The position numbers were made by a program, and so were the translations under genes. The notes beneath the pieces are model-generated. The model was not told the origin of the DNA and searched no databases. It was given only the letters and a program-made list of their open reading frames with translations. From assembly GCF_000332335.1 (NCBI RefSeq), contig NZ_KB235948.1, positions 1,085,239 to 1,149,238 of the forward strand: a DNA stretch of 64,000 bases, given 5' to 3'. Numbering within the stretch: the first letter of the stretch is position 1; each line of letters opens with the position of its first letter. Origin of the DNA: Kamptonema formosum PCC 10802 (GTDB taxonomy: Bacteria; Cyanobacteriota; Cyanobacteriia; Cyanobacteriales; Oscillatoriaceae). This document shows, one piece after another, positions 37,101-43,998 of this stretch.

Positions 37101-37208
37101 GCAGACAAAATTCTCTTGAAGTTTATTCATAAGGGCGATGCCGGTGAGAGCGGGTAAGTGTCTGCCATCAAAGCGGATCGATTCTTTTTCTGGGATAATA
37201 GCCGGCAT
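34131..37208 (-). CDS. Hybrid histidine kinase (PAS x3 - GAF - HisKA - HATPase - REC)
   Basis: A 1025-residue soluble sensor kinase. Three PAS/PAC modules (~50-170, ~185-305, ~310-430), a GAF domain (~440-600), then the H box [12 protein letters not shown] (His near residue 619) and the catalytic domain with N box VVWNLLSNAVKFTP, G1 RDTGTGIDPEF, F box VFDRFSQAD and G2 GGLGLGLAIV. A receiver domain closes the protein (Asp near 951 in LLIADIAMPGEDG). It should autophosphorylate and pass phosphate to its own receiver; the signal is unknown. The ATG at 37206-37208 is used; an ATG 26 codons downstream is possible. A ~40-residue insert in the ATPase domain is encoded by heptamer repeat DNA. Confidence 0.93.
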   Translation of the reverse strand: MPAIIPEKESIRFDGRHLPALTGIALMNKLQENFVCFLLALTEKKRALEDLRKSQEEYRTILRNFPNGSVFLFDRDLRYLIAEGEGLAAAGLSREMLEGKTIWEALPAKKSATIEPMYRAALAGEATFQEIPYAGLIYAVWVLPVKNDLGEIFAGMAMAQDITGRVRAEEERARLLAEERKARAEAEAAQRQITSIMERISDGFFALNRQWRFTYINPQAMQVLQRVGRARKREALTGSCIWEVFPETVRSKFFRECRRAVTEQVAVEFEEFYPQLNLWLEVHAYPDRDGLSVYLKDITERVRAEQALKFQADILTQVSDAVIAIDSEERITYWNKAAELLYNFSAGDVIGKPLQESHQYCWIDPSDERAAHEALATTGCWQGENIHIKKTGEKIYVESSVSQLKDEGGNVTGMVAAIRDITDRKRERALLAGQNRILELIATGVEIPEVLNFLARFIESQSEEAFCCIMLPEPNGKNLQCVAAPSLPESFARGADRLALAAGAYSWGGAEYSIESAIALDIGADPLWRDCRDLALAHGMQAGWSVPVRDAGGEIAGVLAVYCAGERQLSAQEWKLLEISARLAGIAIERQRTFCRLQQYAEELEKANRMKDEFLSTVSHELRTPLNAILGWTQLLLSRNFDETARKRALLTIERNAKSQVKVVEDILNVSRIVQGNFRLSARRLNPVRAIYAALDVVRPAAEAKNIRLVGDLDPSVGEVLADGDRLQQVVWNLLSNAVKFTPALGTVFIRLSAEMGHPAPGTENGTSGIEQNNQSPIQNPKSQIQNPKSSSAQIPIPCAQIQVRDTGTGIDPEFLPFVFDRFSQADSSTTRVKGGLGLGLAIVRHLVELHGGEVRAESGGIGQGATFTVRLPLLQSGGDLQPLSLEPPPLRPPNPKPLSGLRIVVVDDEAEICDLFAAILEQHGAEVRAVLSAADALSAIKKVKPDLLIADIAMPGEDGYTLLRKLRALESERGGFVPAIALTAYASKEDGKRALATGFQLHLPKPAEPDELVAAVASLAKPNG
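34840..34890. repeat. GGATTTT heptamer repeats inside the kinase gene
   Basis: About seven copies of a GGATTTT/GGATTTG unit lie within the ATPase domain coding sequence and are read in frame as repeated IQNPKSQ. This is the same class of tandem heptamers found between genes elsewhere in the window. Confidence 0.9.
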
Positions 37209-37863
37209 GTTTTCATTCGAGATCGCCGCGCCGCCAGAGATGGCGCACCGGCAAGCGCCTGCCGGTGGTGCTGCCTGCGAAACTCGAATCGGTCGCCATT
37301 AAGTCGGTAGCTCGCTTATAGCACACCGGCTCTATGGCGTCAAAGGGAGTAAGGGCTGTGCACTCATCAGATAATATCTCGGCCTTGAAACTCCCGGATC
37401 TGCAGATTGTCTTCAACCGGCAGCACAGGGAGCTTTTGGGAGTGCGGATGGGACATTAAATCTCAAGGGTAGCGCGGGAGCGCCGCTCTCTCACCGGCGA
37501 TGGAGGGGGCGGAACCCCCTGCCGGTTGGCTACCCGCTGCCGCCGCTCGGCGCTCTGCATTGGGCCGGTCTTTCGTGTTCTAGCTCTCGCTCACTGACAT
37601 CTGTCGCAGGGCAGATATTTTATCCGCTATCACAGCCGGTTTTGCTCGGGGCTTTGCCAGAAACCGGGTTTCTTGTGACAGGAGTAGGAGAAAGCCGGTT
37701 TCTCGGCATTTTAACGCCCACCGGCTCTATTGCGGGCGCAACAGGTGCCGGTGCGGGGACTTCCCCCGGGTTATTGTTGATCGCTGAAACCGGGTGCTGG
37801 GGGTGCCGGTGGGGCGCACTTGCGCCACTTGTAGAAAGACGAGCTTCATGCGTTCGTACCAAC
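37209..37863. other. Intergenic region with palindromes
   Basis: Lies between the hybrid kinase and the iteron-like array. It contains a GGGGGCGGAACCCCC hairpin near 37505 and an AGAAACC-type hairpin cluster at 37659-37702. The short frames look like non-coding DNA. Confidence 0.5.
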
Positions 37864-38130
37864 CGATGGAGCAAGGGTGCCGACTGATGGAGCAAGGGTG
37901 CCGACTGATGGAGCAAGGGTGCTCGAATGATGGAGCAAGGGTGCTCGAATGATGGAGTTCTGAGCTCGGATGATGGAGTTCGGAGCTCGAACGATGGAGC
38001 AAGGGTGCCGACTGATGGAGTTCGGAGCTCGGATGATGGAGTTCAGAGCTCAACTGATGGAGTTCAGAGCTCGACTGATGGAGTTCAGAACTCGAATGTC
38101 CGAGATAGGCACTCGGATGATGGAGTTTCC
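37864..38130. repeat. 21-22 bp tandem repeat array (~12 units), iteron-like
   Basis: Units begin TGATGGAG and continue CAAGGGTGCCGAC or TTCRGAGCTCGRA, so two sub-types alternate in blocks. The conserved part is GATGGAG, and the second half varies. The array lies ~120 bp past the stop of the DUF3987 primase-like gene. In the reverse strand it reads as SSELHQL heptads, but that frame has no credible gene context. Confidence 0.85.
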
Positions 38131-38147
38131 TTGCTTGAATGTTGAAA

Positions 38148-38235
38148 CCCACCGGCACCCAAGAGAGCACCGGCACCCTTCCCACACCGGCACCCAAGAG
38201 AGCACCGGCACCCTTCCCACACCGGCACCCCCCCA
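38148..38235. repeat. CACCGGCACCC direct repeat
   Basis: Two and a half copies of a ~35 bp unit (ACCGGCACCCAAGAGAGC, then ACCGGCACCCTTCCCAC) sit between the 21 bp array and the DUF3987 stop. Confidence 0.8.
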
Positions 38236-38249
38236 AGGGCAGTAGGCAC

Positions 38250-40553
38250 TTACGCCCACGACAACCTGTCGGGATCTCCCACCCCAGAAAAAGGTGCCGT
38301 GCCGGTGTGCCAATAGGAAAGCAGCTGCGCCTGAACATCCTGTGGAATAAAAGCCGATTTTATCAGCCTGATAACCTTCAGGCACTTCTCCGATAGCCGC
38401 TGCCACATCTCCTGTTTGCGCCGCTCATAATCCTCCCCAAAAACTTCCTGATAGTGCGCTGACACCGCCCCCACAAATTCCAAACTATCGGCGCATTCAA
38501 GCAACTCAACCCAGCCCAAAATCTCAGTTTCTATCTCCTCACAAACAGGCATCTCTTTTGTGAGTGCCGGTGCCTCAGCTACAGACGCGCACCGGCTTTC
38601 CCTTAGCGCCGCGACTTCCATAGAGCTATCACACACCCCTTCCCCTGCCGGTTCAGTGGTAACACTCCCAGAAGTGTCGTTAACTAACGACAAATTTACG
38701 ACACTTTTTCCCCGAGTGTCAGCAGCCTCAAACTCAACCTCAGAGAGAGTTTGGCCGATTTTGTCGCCTCTGTCGTTAACGGCGGAGCCATCCGCATAAT
38801 TTTCCTGTTCGGGGCGGGTTTCCAGCCTCAAGGAAAAATCAGCAGTTTTTTTGTCGTCAGTGTCAGCAAAATCCGGTAATCTCTCTCCGCTGTTAGGCTC
38901 CAGACTGCTGACAAATGTCGTTAAAGTATCGTTATCTGTCGTTAGTTTCTCCGCACTCTCCCCATTTTCACCGGCGTCAGGAGAATAACCCGCAGGCGAC
39001 AGTCCTGATGGGTTTTTTGGTCCAACCGGCCAGTTCTTATTCGGGCTTGGGCCACCCGATGAGGGGGGTTTCGTGTTCCCCCCAGAGAATGCGAAATATT
39101 TCTTATCTCGAAATTCCCCATAGCCATTAGCCGCCAGATATTTACAGTGCGCCGATACCTCCGCGCTAGAGGCATTCCGTAAAGCCCGGATACCACTCTT
39201 CATCCGCCGCACCTCAACTGGCACACCTTTCTCCTTAGCGAAATCCTGAATCTTTAGCAAAATTCCTGACAGCTTCGATTGCGGAGCATTTTGAGCGTAG
39301 ATCAGTCGCAATTGACCCATAAAATAATCCACAAGCCGGATGGCACCCAGCATCGTCTCCCCGCTCACCGCCGGTGCCGGTTTAACGCCGGCTAGCACCG
39401 CGTTCACCAGATGCAGCCAGAGAGCGAACCGCCCCAAATAGCTCTCAAATTTCGGGTAAGCGGTTTTTAGCCCCTCATGATCTTCTTGGAGCTGCATGTC
39501 AACTAGCTGATGCTGCTTGGTCTGAAACAGCACTTTGGCATCGTAGCTCAACAGATAGTCCGCCGGTTCAATCTTGTCCAGCCCTATGTACAGCCGGCGC
39601 AGAGTATCATACAGTTCGATATTCTTCTTTTGCTCAGGCAGCAGATGGTGGTAGCTCGCTGGCGCATCAGCAGCGCAAAACAGCCAGCGAGCCCACTCAC
39701 CGGTAATATCGTCGTGTTCCCCCATCAGCCTCTGTAGCTTTCCCCATTGCGTTGAGCCGGTGCGGCTGATACAGGAACGCTCCAGATATACTGACTCCTT
39801 AATCCGGTCTTTGATTAATGGTCCGCCATTGAATTCTGACAGTTCAAGCTCGCTATCATCCCCTATCCCGTTGCGGTACTTGTTGCGGGCGGTGAAATAT
39901 CCCGCAGCTTCATCCCTATAAATAAGAAAGCCCCGTGGGTTTTCCTCATGAATGTGAGCTACTGCCTCAATCGTTGAGTCTGAGATGATATAGCGCTTGC
40001 ACGGGGGGGGAGGGGTAGGCGGTTCCCCGGCATTTTTCTCATTTATGCTAGCCTTATTCCAGTTCGCCATATCTCGCTCATATTGCCGCGAAAGCTCTTT
40101 CCAGCGGTGAAGTTCCTCGGATTCCAGTTTGAGCAGGGGTTCAAGGATGACCTTTTGTGCCGGCGTCTTCTTGTGGCCTGATGGAGCGACAATTATGGTG
40201 CGGAAAATGGCGGGTTGGGTGTAATTTGCGGAGGCGTTTATCACGATGCGAGCGCCCCCCATTCGCGAACTGGCTGCCGCCAGCAATGTTGTCAGCAAGT
40301 ATTCCGGCGCTGTTGGCATGGAGTCGGCGGTTTCGACTATCAGGGAAATGAGCCAACCCCTATCTCCATTTATCACTTGGGCCCAATTCAGGCGTTCCTT
40401 TTTCGCCTCAAACAAGCCGGGCAGTTTTTCGGAGATTTCCAGCATCTCGGCAGCAACTTCCGCCTCTGCCTCTACTTCGTTAACGATTCGCCACAAATCC
40501 TGAGGGCGATTGCCGTATTCCTTGGCTATCGCCTGAATTATTGCCTGATACAT
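38250..40553 (-). CDS. DUF3987 primase/helicase-like protein, full-length copy
   Basis: A 767-residue protein of the DUF3987 family, found in phage-like, plasmid and island replication modules. The middle (residues ~85-420) has the family pattern: LLTTLLAAASSRMGGARIVI, a degenerate P-loop VAPSGHKKTPAQKV, ISDSTIEAVAHIHEENPRGF and GEWARWLFCAADAPA. A winged-helix-like segment follows (~430-490), and the C-terminal third is polar and variable. Its ATG directly abuts the stop of tnpB (TAAATG), and ATGTATCAG belongs to the transposon's right end, so its present start is transposon-supplied. A shorter paralogue lies on the other side of the element. It probably helps replicate a mobile element; the activity is unproven. 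Confidence 0.82.
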   Translation of the reverse strand: MYQAIIQAIAKEYGNRPQDLWRIVNEVEAEAEVAAEMLEISEKLPGLFEAKKERLNWAQVINGDRGWLISLIVETADSMPTAPEYLLTTLLAAASSRMGGARIVINASANYTQPAIFRTIIVAPSGHKKTPAQKVILEPLLKLESEELHRWKELSRQYERDMANWNKASINEKNAGEPPTPPPPCKRYIISDSTIEAVAHIHEENPRGFLIYRDEAAGYFTARNKYRNGIGDDSELELSEFNGGPLIKDRIKESVYLERSCISRTGSTQWGKLQRLMGEHDDITGEWARWLFCAADAPASYHHLLPEQKKNIELYDTLRRLYIGLDKIEPADYLLSYDAKVLFQTKQHQLVDMQLQEDHEGLKTAYPKFESYLGRFALWLHLVNAVLAGVKPAPAVSGETMLGAIRLVDYFMGQLRLIYAQNAPQSKLSGILLKIQDFAKEKGVPVEVRRMKSGIRALRNASSAEVSAHCKYLAANGYGEFRDKKYFAFSGGNTKPPSSGGPSPNKNWPVGPKNPSGLSPAGYSPDAGENGESAEKLTTDNDTLTTFVSSLEPNSGERLPDFADTDDKKTADFSLRLETRPEQENYADGSAVNDRGDKIGQTLSEVEFEAADTRGKSVVNLSLVNDTSGSVTTEPAGEGVCDSSMEVAALRESRCASVAEAPALTKEMPVCEEIETEILGWVELLECADSLEFVGAVSAHYQEVFGEDYERRKQEMWQRLSEKCLKVIRLIKSAFIPQDVQAQLLSYWHTGTAPFSGVGDPDRLSWA

Positions 40554-41804
40554 TTACGCGACATTATTCCAGGCATTCCCGGACAATGCGACGATAGCAC
40601 TATCACCAATAAAGGTGACAGAGGCGGTATCCCGCAAAGCTTTCAGGAAGATCCCGAAAGCACCATTCCAGTCCCGTGGCAAAGTAAGCCCGCAACTGGG
40701 ACAGTGGAAAACTTTGGAGCCACCTAAGCGAGCATGCACATGGCCACAGCGTGTGCAAGTCTTGCTGGTGAATTCTTCGGTGACATCCACAACGATGGTT
40801 CCTGTCAGTTCAGCCTGATGCTTTAAAACGCTTTTGAACCTGTAGTGCGCCCATGTCAGCATCGCTCTCGCCGTTTTAGACTTAATTTTCCTCTTTGCCT
40901 TGGCAACCATGTTGGAAGTCTCGAAGGTAGGCAGAAAAATCAAACGGTAATTGCGAGTCAGGTAGTGCGCGATCTGCTTGTGGGTTTCATCTACCAAGTC
41001 CCGAATTTTTCCTCGCATCCTGTGAGCGGCGCGCCTCATGCTGCGCCGCCGCTTTTTGTTTGGCTCTTTGGAAATTCGGCTAGCCAGATTGTCTAAGTGC
41101 TGGCACAGTCGGGTGATGCGCCCAATATCCCCGCTGCCAAACTCTAAAAATTTGCGCCCGTCAAAACCTGTCAGGAAAGTTCTCACGCCGGGATCTAGCG
41201 CAATTATCCCATCCGCTTTCGTGGGGCTGTCTCGCACAGGCTCGGGGAAAACGGCGAACCACCGCCCTTTAGAGAAAATCAACTGCGTTCCCTGAGCGCA
41301 GGAGGTGGGAGTGGGTTCCGCCGCTACAAATGAAAGTCCTTTGGTCAGCCTCGGATACCAAGTTCCCTGAGAGAAATTGCCGTTATTGAACTTAATAGCC
41401 TGAGAAATGTCTCGGCAGCTTCTAAACTTAGCGTCTCGACTCGCGTCGAAAGCTAGGTGCGCGTCAAAAACCGCGTTCTGTCGGATGTGGCAGGGCGTTT
41501 CGCTCACCCACTGGGGCAAATCACCCTGCATAATTTCGTTTCGCAGTTTTAGCTTGTTAAGGCGCTTGCCACTTCGCTGCAAAGCGATGGACTGGTTGTA
41601 ACAGTACCGGCAGGCGGCGAGCCACTTCCTCCATGTCTTATTGAGTTCCGGGCTGGGGTAGATCCGGATCTTTCTTGACCTGAGCTTTGTACTTTCGGAG
41701 TCTGTAGAGCCTGGATCTGTAGCTTGCTTCCGCGAAGCGGTAACAGTAAAGGATGGCGAGGATGTCTTCAAGCATTTCTCGCTCTGGGCTAAAACCTCTG
41801 TCAT
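40554..41804 (-). CDS. tnpB: TnpB RNA-guided nuclease of IS607 type
   Basis: About 416 residues from the ATG at 41802-41804; the frame stays open to 42263, but that part is the shadow of tnpA. RuvC residues look intact: Asp in GIIALDPGVRTFLTG, Glu in LIFLPTFETSNM and Asp in TLPRDWNGAFGIF. The zinc-finger Cys pairs are KTCTRCGHV and FHCPSCGLT, and the bridge-like basic stretch PNKKRRRSMRRAAHRMRGK is present. TnpB proteins cut DNA guided by an omega-RNA made from the element's right end. The stop TAA is directly followed by ATG of the DUF3987 gene. The two stem-loops at 40600-40621 and 40569-40582 (minus-strand RNA) match those in the relic near pdxJ. Confidence 0.88.
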   Translation of the reverse strand: MTEVLAQSEKCLKTSSPSFTVTASRKQATDPGSTDSESTKLRSRKIRIYPSPELNKTWRKWLAACRYCYNQSIALQRSGKRLNKLKLRNEIMQGDLPQWVSETPCHIRQNAVFDAHLAFDASRDAKFRSCRDISQAIKFNNGNFSQGTWYPRLTKGLSFVAAEPTPTSCAQGTQLIFSKGRWFAVFPEPVRDSPTKADGIIALDPGVRTFLTGFDGRKFLEFGSGDIGRITRLCQHLDNLASRISKEPNKKRRRSMRRAAHRMRGKIRDLVDETHKQIAHYLTRNYRLIFLPTFETSNMVAKAKRKIKSKTARAMLTWAHYRFKSVLKHQAELTGTIVVDVTEEFTSKTCTRCGHVHARLGGSKVFHCPSCGLTLPRDWNGAFGIFLKALRDTASVTFIGDSAIVALSGNAWNNVA

Positions 41805-42273
41805 TGAGAACCACGAGTTCGCACCCGTTTTGCTCACAGAACCATCGAAACAGGTCAAAACCGTTGGCGATAGCCTGCCGTCAGGCATACCTTGCCAGTC
41901 GGTCTTTGTGGGCAACGACAACCATCCGGACATCTCCTGACAGGATTCGCTCCAATAGGGCAAGCAATTTTTTCCGCTTAAAATTAAGCTCACCTCTGCT
42001 CTCGGCGATGATTTCGGCTTGCGGGTAGAGAGAGCACAGAGATGCGAAAAGCCTGTTGAGGTCTGGCTGTTGGGGTCTTCCGCTAACTCTGGCTTAGATA
42101 ACGGTTTTCCCGTCCCGTCCGGGCTTTGATGTATAGGATTCGATGTTGTCCCGGCGCTGTCCTGAAGGGGTTTTGATAGCTTCGATCCGCCCCTCGTTTT
42201 CCCACCGGCAGAGAGTTCGCTCGTGGACTCCGAGAACTTTCGCCGCTTCCTTTGGTTTGGCATATTTTACCAA
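41638..42273 (-). pseudogene. tnpA: Serine recombinase TnpA of IS607 (disrupted)
   Basis: The TTG at 42271-42273, with GAGGA 8 bases upstream, opens VKYAKPKEAAKVLGVHERTL, then CRWENEGRI, the MerR-like helix-turn-helix of IS607 TnpA. The frame is broken by a TAA where the Tyr before the catalytic ARVS motif is expected. A frameshift lies before GELNFKRKKLLALLERIL, and a short insertion with a TGA follows KDRLARYA. The rest (NGFDLFRWFCEQNGCELVVL, then NDRGFSPEREMLEDILAILY) is clear TnpA and overlaps the start of tnpB. The element probably cannot move with its own recombinase. Confidence 0.82.
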
Positions 42274-42302
42274 CGCAGCTTCCTCAATTTTGCTAGGTCT
42301 GC

Positions 42303-42332
42303 ATTATATCGCGTTTTATGGCTTTCTGTCAA
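42303..42332 (-). promoter_or_regulatory. Consensus promoter of the IS607 element
   Basis: On the minus strand: TTGACA (42332-42327), an 18 bp spacer and TATAAT (42308-42303), ~30 bp before the tnpA TTG start. Confidence 0.75.
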
Positions 42333-42466
42333 TAATTCAGAATTAAATCTTGCTGTCGATCCGCCGCACCGGCACGCTGCCGGCGGCTCTCTGTGGCCCT
42401 ACCCTGTAGCTGGCAGTGCCAGAAGCTCAACCGCGCCATCTTGAGCCAAATCCCTGACAGGTGGGA

Positions 42467-43561
42467 TTAAAGATCGTTTTGAGCGTATATCAGTCGCAGT
42501 TGGGCGATGTAATAATCCACAAACCGGATGGCACCAAGCATCGTCTCCCCGCTCACCGCCGGTGCCGGTGTGACATTAGCCAGTGCCGCGTTCACCAGAT
42601 GCAGCCAGAGAGCGAACCGGGCCAAATAACCCTCAAATTTCGGGTAGGCGATTTTTAGCCCCTCATTATCTTCCAGCAGATGCATGTCAACTAGCTGGTG
42701 CTGCTTGGTCTGAAACAGCACTTTGGCCCCGTCCGAGAGGAAATAGTCCGCCGGCTCAATCTTCTCCAGCCCTCTGTACAGCCGGCGCAGAGAGTCAGAC
42801 AGTCCAGTATCCTTGCCTCTCTCACCCAGCTGTTTGAGATAGCTGGGGGGCACATCAGCAACGCAGAACAGCCATCGCGCCCACTCACCTGTAAGGTGAT
42901 TGCCTTTGGCCATCATCTTCTTCAGCGCCGGCCATTGTATTGAGCCGGTGCGGCTGATGCATGCCTTGCTCACATAGAGTGATTCTTTGATCGTGTCTTT
43001 CATTAATGGCCCGCCATCGAATTCTGACCGCAACAGTTCGCTCTCCTCCCCGAACCCATTGCGGTGCTTCTTTCGCTCGCTTAAATCTGCTGAATCTTGC
43101 TTATCGCAGACAAGGAAGCCCCGTGGGTTTTTCTCATGGATGCGGACTGTGGCCACAATCGTTGCGTCTGAGACGACGTAGCGCTGGGGATCGGGTGGGG
43201 GGGTGGGATATTCGCCGGCATTTTGCCCCTTCTTGGCAGCGCGGTTCCAGTGCGCCATGTCTCGCTTGTATTGCCGCATTTGCTCTTGCCAGCGCGAATG
43301 GTCCTCGTGTTCGAGCTGTTCGAGGGGGTGAATAATCACCTTTTGTGCCGGCGTTGTACAGCCTGGTGGAAGGACGAGCATAGTGCGGAAGATGGCCGGT
43401 TGAGTGTAATTTGCGGACGCTTTTATCACTATGCGAGCTGCACCCATCCGCGAACTGGCCGCCGGCAGCAGGGTTGTCAGCAATAATTCCGACCCTTTTG
43501 ACGTGGTGTAGTCGGTTGCCAGTATCTGGGCAGCGCTCAAACTTTCATCTCCATTTAACAT
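42467..43561 (-). CDS. DUF3987 primase-like protein, C-terminally truncated paralogue
   Basis: The ATG at 43559-43561, with AAGGAG nine bases upstream, opens a 364-residue protein; a TTG three codons upstream abuts the ribosome-binding site and is less likely. From LLLTTLLPAASSRMGAARIV to AQLRLIYAQND it follows the full copy at 38250-40553 closely, including CISRTGSIQWPALKKMM and SGETMLGAIRFVDYYIAQL. The N-terminus is shorter, and the P-loop-like segment reads LPPGCTTPAQKV. It stops two codons after similarity ends, where the insertion element begins, so the C-terminal ~300 residues were lost at insertion. Whether the remaining part works is doubtful. Confidence 0.8.
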   Translation of the reverse strand: MLNGDESLSAAQILATDYTTSKGSELLLTTLLPAASSRMGAARIVIKASANYTQPAIFRTMLVLPPGCTTPAQKVIIHPLEQLEHEDHSRWQEQMRQYKRDMAHWNRAAKKGQNAGEYPTPPPDPQRYVVSDATIVATVRIHEKNPRGFLVCDKQDSADLSERKKHRNGFGEESELLRSEFDGGPLMKDTIKESLYVSKACISRTGSIQWPALKKMMAKGNHLTGEWARWLFCVADVPPSYLKQLGERGKDTGLSDSLRRLYRGLEKIEPADYFLSDGAKVLFQTKQHQLVDMHLLEDNEGLKIAYPKFEGYLARFALWLHLVNAALANVTPAPAVSGETMLGAIRFVDYYIAQLRLIYAQNDL

Positions 43562-43710
43562 CTTCTTCAACTCCTTTCCTCAGGGGCGGGGCTTTTCTCC
43601 TTTGCTGAAACCCATAATAGCTATCTCGGTGGGCCTCGCAGCTCCTGCGGCAGGCCACACGCCTTCCTTCAAGGTTCCGCTTCAGGTGAGTGCACGCTTT
43701 TCTTCGAGGC

Positions 43711-43875
43711 TTTTGGGCTACGCTGAACTTACGAACCTTTTTGGGCTGAAGCCCAACTACGAACCTTTTTGGGCTACGCTGAACTTACGAACTTTTGGGC
43801 TACGCTGAACTTACGAACCTTTTTGGGCTGAAGCCCAACTACGAACCTTTTTGGGCTACGCTGAACTTACGAACG
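43711..43875. repeat. ~27-28 bp alternating direct repeats upstream of mutS
   Basis: About six units of TTTTTGGGCTACGCTGAAC... and TTTTTGGGCTGAAGCCCAAC... ending TACGAACC. The second type carries the GGGCT/AGCCC palindrome related to the 26 bp repeat in the ABC gene. The region reads as an open frame into mutS, but the repeats are not part of the protein family. Confidence 0.85.
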
Positions 43876-43998
43876 GGCCAGCACCCCATCTGGCCCGGTT
43901 CAATTCTTAATTCATTGCGATCGTCGCCCCATTGCACAACGCTCTCCAGTACAATCCCATTATCTATAACCCCTCACTTGGCCCCAGAATCCCGGCTC

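Larger units (their letters stand above)
40545..42475 (-). mobile_element. IS607-type insertion element (tnpA pseudogene + tnpB)
   Basis: Runs from just after the truncated DUF3987 copy (sequence similarity to the full copy stops near 42475) to GTCGCGTAAATGTATCAG, whose last base is 40545. It carries a serine-recombinase tnpA with several disruptions and an intact-looking tnpB. A perfect promoter (42303-42332) drives both. The right end is defined by identity with the relic at 14919-15038. The left end is approximate. Confidence 0.8.

Noticed and set aside
37864..38130. CRISPR array
   Set aside because: Units are contiguous and only 21-22 bp, with no unique spacers, and no cas genes are nearby.
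37727..38338. Minus-strand protein with SSELHQL heptads
   Set aside because: It exists because the repeat unit is mostly 21 bp; there is no ribosome-binding site, and the flanking residues look random. Treated as an iteron-like array.
40554..42263. One 569-residue TnpB frame
   Set aside because: The first ~153 residues are the alternate-frame shadow of the tnpA pseudogene; TnpB-like sequence begins only after the ATG at 41804.
43795..43998. N-terminal extension of MutS
   Set aside because: These codons lie in the ~28 bp tandem repeats and a low-similarity stretch; the ATG at 43999 gives a normal MutS length.
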